Below are positions 1 to 7,876 of a DNA stretch of 14,028 nucleotides, one piece after another; the stretch's first letter is position 1, and each line of letters begins with the position of its first letter. The DNA is taken from positions 6,150 to 20,177 of the forward strand of contig MSXO01000004.1 in NCBI GenBank assembly GCA_002083615.1, in the 5' to 3' direction. The position numbers and the translations under genes are program-made. Source of the DNA: Proteobacteria bacterium ST_bin11 (GTDB lineage: Bacteria > Pseudomonadota > Gammaproteobacteria > Methylococcales > Methylomonadaceae). The notes beneath the pieces were generated by a model. It worked only from the letters and a program-made list of their open reading frames with translations, ran no database searches and was not told the DNA's origin.

Positions 1-49
1 ATCGAACGACAGCCTACTCACTCGCCTGATCTTCGCTCATGCTGCTTCC

Positions 50-67
50 CCATAGGATATGCATGTC
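50..67. repeat. Left copy of inverted flanking sequence around the Gp2-like gene
   Basis: The 11 bases CCATAGGATAT at 50-60 are the exact reverse complement of 1230-1240. After a short gap both copies continue with ATGTC (63-67, and the complement of 1221-1225). The right copy lies inside the terminator hairpin that follows the Gp2-like gene. The two copies therefore bracket that gene in inverted orientation about 1.16 kb apart. They could be ends of a small mobile unit or protein-binding sites, or chance similarity helped by the near-palindromic core. The match is seen directly; the role is inference. Confidence 0.5.
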
Positions 68-78
68 GAAGTAGGCAG

Positions 79-108
79 GCAGATGGATTGCTCAAACAAT
101 CCATCTGC
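79..108. repeat. Perfect 12-bp stem-loop upstream of the Gp2-like gene
   Basis: GCAGATGGATTG at 79-90 is followed by a six-base spacer and its exact reverse complement at 97-108. No T-tract follows, so it is not a standard intrinsic terminator. It lies about 66 bases before the chosen start of a gene whose product has an HUH-like motif. A nick-site hairpin, an operator or an mRNA leader hairpin are all possible. A second small hairpin (AGGTT/AACCT, 131-144) sits between this and the start and runs into a pyrimidine-rich stretch. Confidence 0.6.
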
Positions 109-174
109 ACTGATCACTATCCATTAGCACAGGTTCGTAAACCTTTCTTTTTCTTCTTAATCAAGAGGTCTTTT

Positions 175-1194
175 ATGAACGCACAATCTGAAATACTGCC
201 TGCCGTCGAAAGTCTGGTGCATGAAATCGTCAACCATCCGGATGATCCTCTATACACCGTCATCGACCGGGGTAATGGCATCCAACAAGTGGTACCTGCT
301 CACCTGACTAGGGCTATCACCGATATGGTTTGCTACTATCTCAATCCACTGCTTAATCAGTTCCCAATCCATGAGTTCCATCCGTACATCAACGTTTTCA
401 TCAAAAACGTGTTAAATGGTAATCTCATGGAGTACCTTCAGTTGCATGCCGCATTAAACAAGCAAGATGATCTGTACCGGGTGGGGCGAGACTACGAGAT
501 CATGCTGACGATCATGACGCAGTTAAGTGACTGTGTGAGTCGTATCCGTCAGGAAGTACAAAGCACCGAGTTCAAATTCCTCGTCGCTGAAGCCAATCGT
601 GCATCGCAAAAGAACCATAAAAGCTTGATGGAGTATATCGACTTCCTGCACAAGCATCATAAACAGCTGCTGGTGGTCAGAGTGGATCTTAGTTATAAAC
701 AGGGCAATGTCATTACCTGCTATGCCGATATAGAAGCTAAGTACCGGGAAGCAAAGCAAGACTTCGAACATCTTTGGAATAACGCCAAGAAAAACAGCTT
801 GTTTAAGCATAAGGTCGGTCATATCTGGACGTTAGAATACGGTCCGGTCAAGGGTTTTCATTTTCATTTATTTGTGTTCTTCGATGGGGATAAAGAGACA
901 GACGATGTTTACCTTAGCGGGATGATTTGTCATTACTGGGTGCATTGCATCACGCAACATCGCGGTGGTTGTTGGGACTGTAACAAAGAAAAAGCCAATT
1001 ACCTGTACTGTGCTTTGGGTATGATCCACCACACTGACTTGGAAAAACGTCACTATCTAAAAATCGCCGCTGCTTACTTGATCAAAGTGGATCACTACTC
1101 TCGGATGCTGACTCCTGATCACAGTAAGAACTTCGGCAAAGGTAAGATGCTGCCTCCTGGAACTGGAGATATAGGTCGTCCAAGAGCGGCTTAG
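175..1194 (+). CDS. Inovirus Gp2-like (YagK/YfjJ-type) putative replication protein
   Basis: A 339-residue protein. The start at 175 is chosen because AAGAGG at 163-168 lies six bases upstream; the open frame continues back to 88, but that part encodes a low-complexity run (FFFF) and crosses a stem-loop. The C-terminal two thirds resembles the inovirus Gp2 / YagK-YfjJ family. It has a strand with HFH at residues 229-231 inside a run of hydrophobic residues, then a GMIHHTD-like segment, then a YLIKVDHYSRML helix with Tyr301 and Tyr308, and a basic, glycine-rich end. His-hydrophobic-His plus a downstream Tyr and Lys recalls HUH replication initiators of filamentous phages and plasmids, which nick DNA to start rolling-circle replication. 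Nicking activity here is inference. No integrase, coat or zot gene accompanies it, so it looks like a remnant or a lone satellite gene. Family assignment is from memory of conserved motifs, without alignment. Confidence 0.75.
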   Translation: MNAQSEILPAVESLVHEIVNHPDDPLYTVIDRGNGIQQVVPAHLTRAITDMVCYYLNPLLNQFPIHEFHPYINVFIKNVLNGNLMEYLQLHAALNKQDDLYRVGRDYEIMLTIMTQLSDCVSRIRQEVQSTEFKFLVAEANRASQKNHKSLMEYIDFLHKHHKQLLVVRVDLSYKQGNVITCYADIEAKYREAKQDFEHLWNNAKKNSLFKHKVGHIWTLEYGPVKGFHFHLFVFFDGDKETDDVYLSGMICHYWVHCITQHRGGCWDCNKEKANYLYCALGMIHHTDLEKRHYLKIAAAYLIKVDHYSRMLTPDHSKNFGKGKMLPPGTGDIGRPRAA

Positions 1195-1214
1195 CTCGTT
1201 ACGTTAGTCAACAG

Positions 1215-1257
1215 GCCGTTGACATCCGTATATCCTATGGATGTCAACGGCTTTTTT
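1215..1257 (+). terminator. Rho-independent terminator of the Gp2-like gene
   Basis: A perfect 13-bp stem (1215-1227 with 1239-1251, GC-rich at its base) can extend by three more pairs including one G-T, leaving a five-base loop. Six T residues follow at 1252-1257. It begins 20 bases after the Gp2-like stop codon. It should insulate that gene from the RM operon downstream. The apical half of the hairpin contains the inverted copy of the sequence at 50-67. Confidence 0.9.
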
Positions 1258-1498
1258 GATGAGATCAATAGAGCCGAACAACTCTCCGTCCAGGGATAGC
1301 AGTCTCAACAAATCATTTCATGATTAAATACGCCTAAAACTGAAGTTAATCATCGCAAAGGCTTTTGCAAAGCGGCTTTACATAAGCCATGGTACCGAGT
1401 TCAGTAAAATGCGTTACCTGACGCAATGCATGAAAACGGTAGACTTAAACCCCGATCTGCTTTAACGGAATACAACCTAACGGAATACTGATTTTTAG
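1258..1498 (+). promoter_or_regulatory. Non-coding leader of the RM operon with small repeats
   Basis: This stretch has no convincing gene and must hold the promoter of the hsdM operon, because a strong terminator precedes it. Several short symmetries are visible: ATGATTA/TAATCAT (1320-1326 and 1347-1353), TGCGT/ACGCA (1410-1414 and 1421-1425), and an 11-base direct repeat just before hsdM. I could not pick a -35/-10 pair with normal spacing; TAAAAT at 1405-1410 is a possible -10 without a good -35. The symmetries could be binding sites for a controller, but no controller gene is seen nearby. Confidence 0.45.
1463..1488 (+). repeat. Tandem 11-bp direct repeat upstream of hsdM
   Basis: TAACGGAATAC occurs at 1463-1473 and again at 1478-1488, a period of 15 bases, ending ten bases before the hsdM start codon. 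It covers the place where a ribosome binding site is expected, and no properly spaced Shine-Dalgarno is seen: the nearest GGAA (1482-1485) ends 13 bases before the ATG. A protein binding this repeat could control hsdM translation or transcription. That role is inference. Confidence 0.55.
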
Positions 1499-3919
1499 AT
1501 GGCCATAAAAAAAACCGAACTTTACTCTTCCCTCTGGGCCGGCTGCGACGAGCTGCGCGGCGGCATGGATGCCAGTCAGTACAAAGATTATGTGCTGACG
1601 CTGTTGTTCATGAAATATGTGTCAGACAAATACAATGGCGACCCTTACGGCATGATCGTCGTGCCGCAAGGCGCCAGTTTTGACGACATGGTGGCGTTAA
1701 AGGGTAATAAAGAAATCGGTGAAGAGCTGAACAAAATTATTAGTGTCCTCGCTGAAGAGAACGACCTGAAAGGCGTGATCGATGTGGCTGACTTCAATGA
1801 TGAAGACAAGCTCGGCAAAGGCAAGGACATGATCGATCGCCTGTCCAAGCTGGTCGGCATTTTTGAAGGCATTGATTTATCCGCCAACCGTGCCGATGGT
1901 GATGACTTGCTTGGCGATGCCTACGAATACCTGATGCGCCACTTCGCTACCGAATCCGGCAAATCCAAAGGCCAGTTTTATACCCCGGCGGAAGTTTCTC
2001 GCATTCTCGCTAAAGTGATTGGCATCAGCCAGGATACGCCGCAAGACGCCAGCGTTTACGACCCCACCTGCGGTTCCGGCTCGTTGTTGTTAAAAGCCAG
2101 CGACGAAGCGCCACGCGGCTTGACCATCTTCGGCCAGGAAATGGATAACGCCACCAGCGCGTTGGCACGCATGAACATGATTCTGCACAACAACGCCACC
2201 GCCAAAATCTGGAAAGGCAACACCATTGCCGATCCACAATGGAAAGACGCCAACGGCAAACTCAAAACCTTCGACTTTGCGGTCGCCAATCCCCCGTTTT
2301 CCAACAAAAACTGGACCAGCGGCATTAACCCGCAGGAAGATGAATTTGAGCGCTTCACCTGGGGCATACCTCCGGATAAAAACGGCGATTACACCTTTTT
2401 GCTGCACATCATCAAAAGTCTGAAATCCACCGGCAAAGGCGCGGTGATTCTGCCGCATGGTGTGTTGTTTCGCGGCAATGCCGAAGCGCGCATCCGCGAA
2501 AACCTACTCAAGCAAGGCTACATCAAAGGTATTATCGGTTTGCCTGCCAACCTGTTTTACGGCACCGGTATTCCGGCCTGCATCATCGTCATTGATAAAG
2601 AACATGCTGCACACCGCAGCGGTATTTTCATGATCGATGCCAGCAAAGGCTATATGAAAGACGGCAATAAAAACCGTCTGCGTGCTCAGGACATCCACAA
2701 AATCGTCGATGCCTTTACCAAACAACTGGTGTTGCCGCGCTTCAGCTGCATGGTGGCGTTAAGCGAAATCGCAGCCAACGACTACAACCTGAATATTCCG
2801 CGCTACATCGACAGCAGCGAACCCGAAGACCTGCACGACTTAAGCGGCCATTTGCAAGGCGGCATACCCAACCGCGACATCGCCGCGCTGCAAGCCTATT
2901 GGCAGGTATTCCCCAGTCTGCGTCACAGCCTGTTTGCCGAACTGCGCCCCGGTTACAGCCAAGCCCTGATCTCGACCGCGCAAGTCAAATCCACCATATT
3001 GAACCACCCCGAATTTATCGCCTTTGCCGAGCAAAGCCTAATTCCGTTCACTGCCTGGCGTGAACGCGCCGCGTTAAAAGAGATTGAAATAGCCCAGAAA
3101 CCTAAACTCATCATTCAGCGCATCAGTGAAGACCTGTTACAAGCCTATGCCGACAGTGCCTTACTGAATAAATACGACGTCTACCAAATCCTCATGGATT
3201 ACTGGGCCGAAGTCATGCAGGACGATGTCTACGTGCTGGTACAAGACGGCTGGTCAGCCGGTAAAACCCTGCGCGAACTGGTGGCGCAAAAAGGCGAAAA
3301 GCTCAAAGAAACGCCCGACCTCATCATCAACAAAGCCAAATACAAAGCCGAGCTGATTCCGCCGGCCTTGATCGTGGCTCGTTACTTTCAAGCCCAACAA
3401 GCCATCATCGACCAAATCCAAGCCGATCTGGATGCCGCCAGTCAGGAACTGGAAAGCTACTTCGAAGAGCACAGCGGTGACGATGGCTTGCTAAGCGATG
3501 CCCTCAACGACAAAGACAAAGTTACTGCGGCCAGTGTCAAAGCCCGTTTAAAACTGGCGACAGATCCCGACGAAAAAGCTGCGCTGCAACAGGCGCAAAA
3601 ACTGTTTGACGCCGAAGCCGAAGCCAAAAAATCCCTGAAAGAACATCAGGAAGCGTTGGATTTGATGGTGTTCAAACATTACTCCAGCTTGAGCGACGCG
3701 GAGATTAAAACTCTGATCGTCGAAGACAAATGGCTGGCCAGCTTGCGGACCAATATCCAAGCAGAAATCGAGCGCGTCACCCAGCAATTGGCGAATCGGG
3801 TAAAAGAGCTGGAAGAGCGTTATGCCGAGCCATTACCTGCCATCACGCAATCGGTTGATGTGTTGAGTGAAAAAGTGGCCGGACACTTGCAGGCGATGGG
3901 TTTGGAGTGGTCTTTATGA
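1499..3919 (+). CDS. hsdM: Type I restriction-modification DNA methyltransferase subunit M
   Basis: This 806-residue protein is the modification subunit of a type I RM enzyme. With HsdS it transfers a methyl group from S-adenosylmethionine to N6 of adenine in the target site. The N-terminal HsdM domain starts with the usual MAIKK-ELYSSLW sequence, which fixes the start. QFYTPAEV is at 159-166, the AdoMet-binding motif I (DPTCGSGS) begins at Asp188, and the catalytic motif IV NPPF is at 264-267, the form typical of N6-adenine methylases. The classic E. coli HsdM has about 529 residues. This one belongs to the longer, roughly 800-residue class, with a C-terminal extension rich in charged helices and likely coiled coil (about 620-800). 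The stop codon overlaps the hsdS start as ATGA, which implies translational coupling. Catalytic residues look intact. Confidence 0.97.
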   Translation: MAIKKTELYSSLWAGCDELRGGMDASQYKDYVLTLLFMKYVSDKYNGDPYGMIVVPQGASFDDMVALKGNKEIGEELNKIISVLAEENDLKGVIDVADFNDEDKLGKGKDMIDRLSKLVGIFEGIDLSANRADGDDLLGDAYEYLMRHFATESGKSKGQFYTPAEVSRILAKVIGISQDTPQDASVYDPTCGSGSLLLKASDEAPRGLTIFGQEMDNATSALARMNMILHNNATAKIWKGNTIADPQWKDANGKLKTFDFAVANPPFSNKNWTSGINPQEDEFERFTWGIPPDKNGDYTFLLHIIKSLKSTGKGAVILPHGVLFRGNAEARIRENLLKQGYIKGIIGLPANLFYGTGIPACIIVIDKEHAAHRSGIFMIDASKGYMKDGNKNRLRAQDIHKIVDAFTKQLVLPRFSCMVALSEIAANDYNLNIPRYIDSSEPEDLHDLSGHLQGGIPNRDIAALQAYWQVFPSLRHSLFAELRPGYSQALISTAQVKSTILNHPEFIAFAEQSLIPFTAWRERAALKEIEIAQKPKLIIQRISEDLLQAYADSALLNKYDVYQILMDYWAEVMQDDVYVLVQDGWSAGKTLRELVAQKGEKLKETPDLIINKAKYKAELIPPALIVARYFQAQQAIIDQIQADLDAASQELESYFEEHSGDDGLLSDALNDKDKVTAASVKARLKLATDPDEKAALQQAQKLFDAEAEAKKSLKEHQEALDLMVFKHYSSLSDAEIKTLIVEDKWLASLRTNIQAEIERVTQQLANRVKELEERYAEPLPAITQSVDVLSEKVAGHLQAMGLEWSL

Positions 3920-5184
3920 CGGCGAGCGATCAAGTCGCCGAAGCAAGTGCTCAGTATTTATCGGAAACTACTGGGCAAGTTGTTCCTGGTGGATATAAAC
4001 AGACGGAAGTTGGGGCAATCCCAGAGAATTGGTATTGTTGCAATCTTGGTGATGCACTAACTCTCCAACGTGGATTCGATTTACCTCAGCGTTTGCGTAA
4101 CGAGGGTAATGTCCCAATTATTTCTTCCTCTGGTGAGAGTGGTAAGCACAATAAAGCAATGGTTGGTGCTCCTGGAATTGTTACAGGTCGATACGGAACC
4201 ATTGGTGAAATATTCTATATACAAGAACCTTTTTGGCCTTTAAATACAACTTTATATGTATCGAAATTTATTCAGACATCTGCCGAATACGCGTACTACC
4301 TGTTACAAACTGTAGACTTTGATTCGCATAGTGGAAAAAGCGGCGTACCTGGTGTAAATCGAAACGATGTTCATCAGGAAAAAATAGCGATCCCACCAAT
4401 TCCTGAACAAACCGCCATAGCCAACGCCCTGTTCGATGTCGATGCGCTGATTGACGAACTGGAAAAACTGATTGCCAAAAAACAGGCCATCAAAACCGCC
4501 ACCATGCAGCAACTCCTCACCGGCCGCACCCGACTGCCACAATTCGCCCTGCGCGAAGGAGGTACCCAAAAGGGCTATATGCAGAGTGAGTTGGGGGAGA
4601 TTCCGGAGGATTGGGGGATATGTGAATTACAAGATGCTGTTGATTTTTTAGATGGCTTAAGAAAACCCGTTAAGTCTGGTGATAGAGCTAAAATCAGCGG
4701 TATATATCCGTACTATGGAGCATCTGGAATTGTTGATTATGTGAATGACTATATATTCGATGATGATCTGATTCTACTTGGAGAAGATGGAGAAAATATT
4801 TTGAGTAGGAATCTACCCCTGGCTTTTCGAGTTTCGGGAAAATTATGGGTTAATAATCATGCTCATGTCATGAAGCCAAAATCTAATTTTGATATTGGAT
4901 ATTTGACTGATTTCCTAGAAGGTCTCGACTATTCGTTGCTTAACTCTGGAACTGCCCAGCCTAAATTGAATAAGCAAGCATGCTTAAAAATAAAGGTAGT
5001 TAAGCCTACCAAAGATGAACAAACCGCCATCGCCAACATCCTGTTCGACATGGACGCCGAAATCCAAACCCTACAAAAACGCCTAAGTAAAACCCGCCAA
5101 ATCAAACAAGGCATGATGCAGGAGTTGCTGACGGGTAAAATACGCTTGGTTAAACCAGCTCCCAAGGAGAGTGCAAATGTCTGA
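3916..5184 (+). CDS. hsdS: Type I restriction-modification specificity subunit S
   Basis: A 422-residue DNA-recognition subunit that chooses the bipartite target of the RM complex. The ATG at 3916 is preferred over a GTG nine bases earlier, because it forms an ATGA overlap with hsdM and has GGAG eight bases upstream. The protein has the expected two-fold pattern. A G-Y-x-Q-(T/S)-E-(V/L)-G-x-IPE-(N/D)W lead-in occurs before residues 35 and 229. Each lead-in is followed by a variable target-recognition domain (about 36-158 and 230-362), then a conserved helix starting EQTAIAN at 164 and 368 and ending in LLTG. Two complete TRDs and both spacer helices are present, so it looks functional. The TRDs are much more AT-rich than the conserved parts, a sign of domain replacement. 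The target sequence cannot be read from the gene. Confidence 0.96.
   Translation: MTASDQVAEASAQYLSETTGQVVPGGYKQTEVGAIPENWYCCNLGDALTLQRGFDLPQRLRNEGNVPIISSSGESGKHNKAMVGAPGIVTGRYGTIGEIFYIQEPFWPLNTTLYVSKFIQTSAEYAYYLLQTVDFDSHSGKSGVPGVNRNDVHQEKIAIPPIPEQTAIANALFDVDALIDELEKLIAKKQAIKTATMQQLLTGRTRLPQFALREGGTQKGYMQSELGEIPEDWGICELQDAVDFLDGLRKPVKSGDRAKISGIYPYYGASGIVDYVNDYIFDDDLILLGEDGENILSRNLPLAFRVSGKLWVNNHAHVMKPKSNFDIGYLTDFLEGLDYSLLNSGTAQPKLNKQACLKIKVVKPTKDEQTAIANILFDMDAEIQTLQKRLSKTRQIKQGMMQELLTGKIRLVKPAPKESANV
4405..4445 (+). repeat. First copy of intragenic hsdS repeat (central conserved helix)
   Basis: These 41 bases match 5017-5057 at 34 positions, beginning with 14 identical bases, in the same orientation 612 bases apart. 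They encode EQTAIAN-LFD-DA in both halves of HsdS. Such repeats are natural sites for recombination that swaps or deletes target-recognition domains. The similarity is seen directly; recombination here is inference. Confidence 0.8.
5017..5057 (+). repeat. Second copy of intragenic hsdS repeat (C-terminal conserved helix)
   Basis: This is the distal partner of the 4405-4445 copy, differing at seven of 41 positions. The nucleotide identity exceeds what the short shared protein motif alone requires, for example GAACAAACCGCCAT is unchanged. This suggests recent duplication, conversion between the two halves, or strong codon constraint. Confidence 0.8.
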
Positions 5185-7849
5185 AGTAAACGGACAAGCC
5201 ACCTACACAAAAGCGCGATTCTTTAAATGTGCTTTGCAGGTCAATCCGGCTGGCTACATCAAATATCGCGGAGCACAACAGACGCTATCTGAAGATGAGT
5301 ATAACCAGCAACTACTAACCGCCGCGCTCGAAGCAGGTATTGAAGTTGTTGGTCTGGCTAATCATGGCTCGGTGGATGGTATTGATAAGTTGCGAGACCT
5401 GTTTTCTCACAATCGAATTGTGGTCTTTCCAGGCTTTGAAATCGCATCCAGCGAGAAAATTCACTTTGTTTGTCTGTTCGATGAAAGCAAAACCTCGCAA
5501 GAGCTAGAACGGATACTGGGACGTTTGGACTTACTCGATCCGCAAGATGGCGTATTGCCGACCAATCTCACGGCGATTCAATTAATTGATAAAGTCAAAG
5601 AAGTCGGCGGTTTCATCTTTGCCGCGCATAGTACTAATGATGATGGCGTACTAAAGCGCAAAATGAATCACGTGTGGCAACACGAGGCATTGTTGGCAGC
5701 GCAGATACCCGGCACTATTGAGGGCTTAAAAGAAGCTTCTGAGGTTTTGTATTACCGGGCGTTTACAAATAAAGAAGATGCTTACCGTCGTGAACGCGGA
5801 ATGGCGGCGCTTAATGCCGCAGATGTTGCTAAGCCTGAAGATATTAGAAACCCAGGCGCCTCTTGTTTGATCAAGATGACTAGGCCTTGCTTTACTTCGT
5901 TTAAGCAAGCCTTTCTGGATGCCGGATCACGGGTCCGGTTGAATTCTGACAAGCCGGAGAATTATGCCTCTGCCATCGAGCGAGTGCGGTTTGTCGGAGG
6001 TTATTTAGACGGTGTCGATATTGGGCTTTCGGAACATCTGAATTCCGTAATTGGTGGCCGAGGTACTGGTAAGTCGACGCTCTTGGAGTGTATTCGATTT
6101 GCGCTTAATCTTGAGCCTTTTGGCAAAGAGGCAAAATCGAAACATGAGGCGATTTTAAAAAACAACTTGGGTAAGGAAAGCGGCACCGTGGAATTGATTG
6201 TGCGCTCCGCCACAATGCTAGGCCGTAGATTCAAAGTTAGTCGTAAGTATGGCAATCAGCCATTTGTTGTCGATGAGCAGGGAAATGTAATGCCTTACAA
6301 ACCCATTGACCTATTGCCGGGAATTGAGTTGTATGGGCAAAACGAAATTTATGAGATGACCCGTGATCCCCAAAGCCGAAATCGTTTAGTTGAGCGTTTT
6401 TTAGAAGGGGAACATGCCAATTTTGATTCTTCGATTCAAAAGCTATTGAGCGGTCTAAAAGATAATCGAGAGGCCATTAAACGAGCGATACAGCTGAAGG
6501 TCGATATTCAAGCGGATGTTGAGCGTCTACCCAAACTCCGAGATCAGGCACGGCAATTTCAGTCACTAGGGTTAGATGAGAAGTTAAAGATTATCCCCAA
6601 ACTGGAGAAGGAGAAACAACTTGGCGAACGTGTAACTGAAGAAGTCAATCGCGTTGGTGAAGCGATTGTTGTGTTAAAGGACAGCTTGCCTGATACGGCT
6701 TTTCTTAGTGATGCCGCTTTGGATGGATTGCCGCATGTTGATTTGCTTAAACAGCAACGTAATTTGTTAGATCATTTAACCAGGGATTTGAAAGAAGCAA
6801 TTGCAAATCTGGAACAAATGAAGACTAAAGCGTCTACTGCTCTGGTGCCAGTTCAGGAACAACTAGAGCTCGAGATTGTTGTAGAAGAATTAGCACTTGA
6901 AAATGCCTTTAAAGAGATACCCGCTAGCCAGGGTAAAACTGGTCGTGAGATTGGTGCTGAGTATCAAACCCTCCTCAAACAGATTGAACAGATCGGGCCC
7001 AAACAAATCGCATTACAAAATAGACAGAATCAAATCGACGAACTTTATAGTCAGCGTCAGAAACTTTTACTGGAATTAAGTCAGGAAACCAGTGCACGAT
7101 CCAGTGCGATGCAAAAATCAGTTAAGCGCTTAAATCGCAAGTTGGAGCAAAAGGTTCGATTAACATTGCGGAGCGAGGGAAATCGTCAAGTATTCCTTAG
7201 TTTCCTGGATGGATGTAATTTGGAAGGTGTTGGACCTAAAAGATTACTCTGGGTAAATGAAGGTGATTTCTCGCCAGCTAATTTAGCTGCAACCATCCGT
7301 GATGGTGATTTGAGTTTGTTGCAACTTGATTGGGGCGTTACAGCATCGGTTGCACAGGCATTAAACCGTATGACTGAAAACCAGTTGCTACAGATGGAAG
7401 AGCTATTATTGCCGGATACGATGGCAATTGAACTCAATGTGACCCATGGCGGGCAAGAAGCGCATTTCCGTCCCATTGATGATTTATCAACAGGTCAACA
7501 GTGCACGGCTGTTCTGCATCTGTTACTGCTCGATAATCAAGATCCGCTTATTCTTGATCAGCCGGAAGACAACTTGGATAACGCTTTTATTGCTGATCGG
7601 ATTGTTTCTGAACTGCGAAGAGCCAAGCTTACTAGGCAGTTTTTGTTCGCTACTCATAATGCCAACATACCTGTGTTTGGTGATGCCGAATGGATTGGTG
7701 TGTTAAGCGTTGACGACAACAAGGGCCGTATTTTACCCAATCAACAAGGCGCTATCGATGTCCCTGAAATTCAACAGTTAGCAGCTGAGATTTTGGAAGG
7801 TGGGAAAAGTGCGTTCAATCAGCGCCGTGAGAAATATGGTTTTAAATAG
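5177..7849 (+). CDS. PHP-domain and SMC/ABC-type ATPase fusion, RM-associated
   Basis: An 890-residue protein. The ATG at 5177 has AAGGAGA seven bases upstream and overlaps the hsdS end by eight bases; a GTG six bases earlier is less likely. Residues about 10-270 resemble a PHP-type phosphoesterase domain, with possible ligands His63, Glu88, His96 and His151. The first motif, normally HxH, reads Gln21-Val-Asn23. The ATPase half has Walker A GGRGTGKST (293-301), an ABC-type signature LSTGQQ (770-775), Walker B LILDQPED with Asp794, and an H-loop His827. A long charged helical region with likely coiled coil (about 400-730) separates the two ATPase lobes, as in SMC/RecF-like proteins. It resembles proteins I recall being annotated as TrlF-family AAA-like ATPases, often in type I RM operons. 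A role as co-expressed nuclease, DNA-end sensor or regulator of restriction is inference. Codon use looks more AT-rich than in hsdM and hsdR. Confidence 0.85.
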   Translation: MSEVNGQATYTKARFFKCALQVNPAGYIKYRGAQQTLSEDEYNQQLLTAALEAGIEVVGLANHGSVDGIDKLRDLFSHNRIVVFPGFEIASSEKIHFVCLFDESKTSQELERILGRLDLLDPQDGVLPTNLTAIQLIDKVKEVGGFIFAAHSTNDDGVLKRKMNHVWQHEALLAAQIPGTIEGLKEASEVLYYRAFTNKEDAYRRERGMAALNAADVAKPEDIRNPGASCLIKMTRPCFTSFKQAFLDAGSRVRLNSDKPENYASAIERVRFVGGYLDGVDIGLSEHLNSVIGGRGTGKSTLLECIRFALNLEPFGKEAKSKHEAILKNNLGKESGTVELIVRSATMLGRRFKVSRKYGNQPFVVDEQGNVMPYKPIDLLPGIELYGQNEIYEMTRDPQSRNRLVERFLEGEHANFDSSIQKLLSGLKDNREAIKRAIQLKVDIQADVERLPKLRDQARQFQSLGLDEKLKIIPKLEKEKQLGERVTEEVNRVGEAIVVLKDSLPDTAFLSDAALDGLPHVDLLKQQRNLLDHLTRDLKEAIANLEQMKTKASTALVPVQEQLELEIVVEELALENAFKEIPASQGKTGREIGAEYQTLLKQIEQIGPKQIALQNRQNQIDELYSQRQKLLLELSQETSARSSAMQKSVKRLNRKLEQKVRLTLRSEGNRQVFLSFLDGCNLEGVGPKRLLWVNEGDFSPANLAATIRDGDLSLLQLDWGVTASVAQALNRMTENQLLQMEELLLPDTMAIELNVTHGGQEAHFRPIDDLSTGQQCTAVLHLLLLDNQDPLILDQPEDNLDNAFIADRIVSELRRAKLTRQFLFATHNANIPVFGDAEWIGVLSVDDNKGRILPNQQGAIDVPEIQQLAAEILEGGKSAFNQRREKYGFK

Positions 7850-7876
7850 CTGGATTTGTCAGCTTAGGGGAATTGA

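Noticed and set aside
79..108. Stem-loop as a terminator of an upstream gene
   Set aside because: No T-rich tract follows on either strand next to the stem.
88..174. N-terminal extension of the Gp2-like protein to an upstream ATG
   Set aside because: It would encode a low-complexity FFFF stretch, start inside a perfect stem-loop and lack a ribosome binding site, whereas 175 has AAGAGG at ideal spacing.
1463..1488. CRISPR-like repeat
   Set aside because: Only two 11-base units with a four-base gap; no spacers of CRISPR length and no cas genes.
5171..5176. GTG start for the PHP-ATPase
   Set aside because: ATG at 5177 has better spacing from AAGGAGA and leaves a shorter overlap with hsdS.
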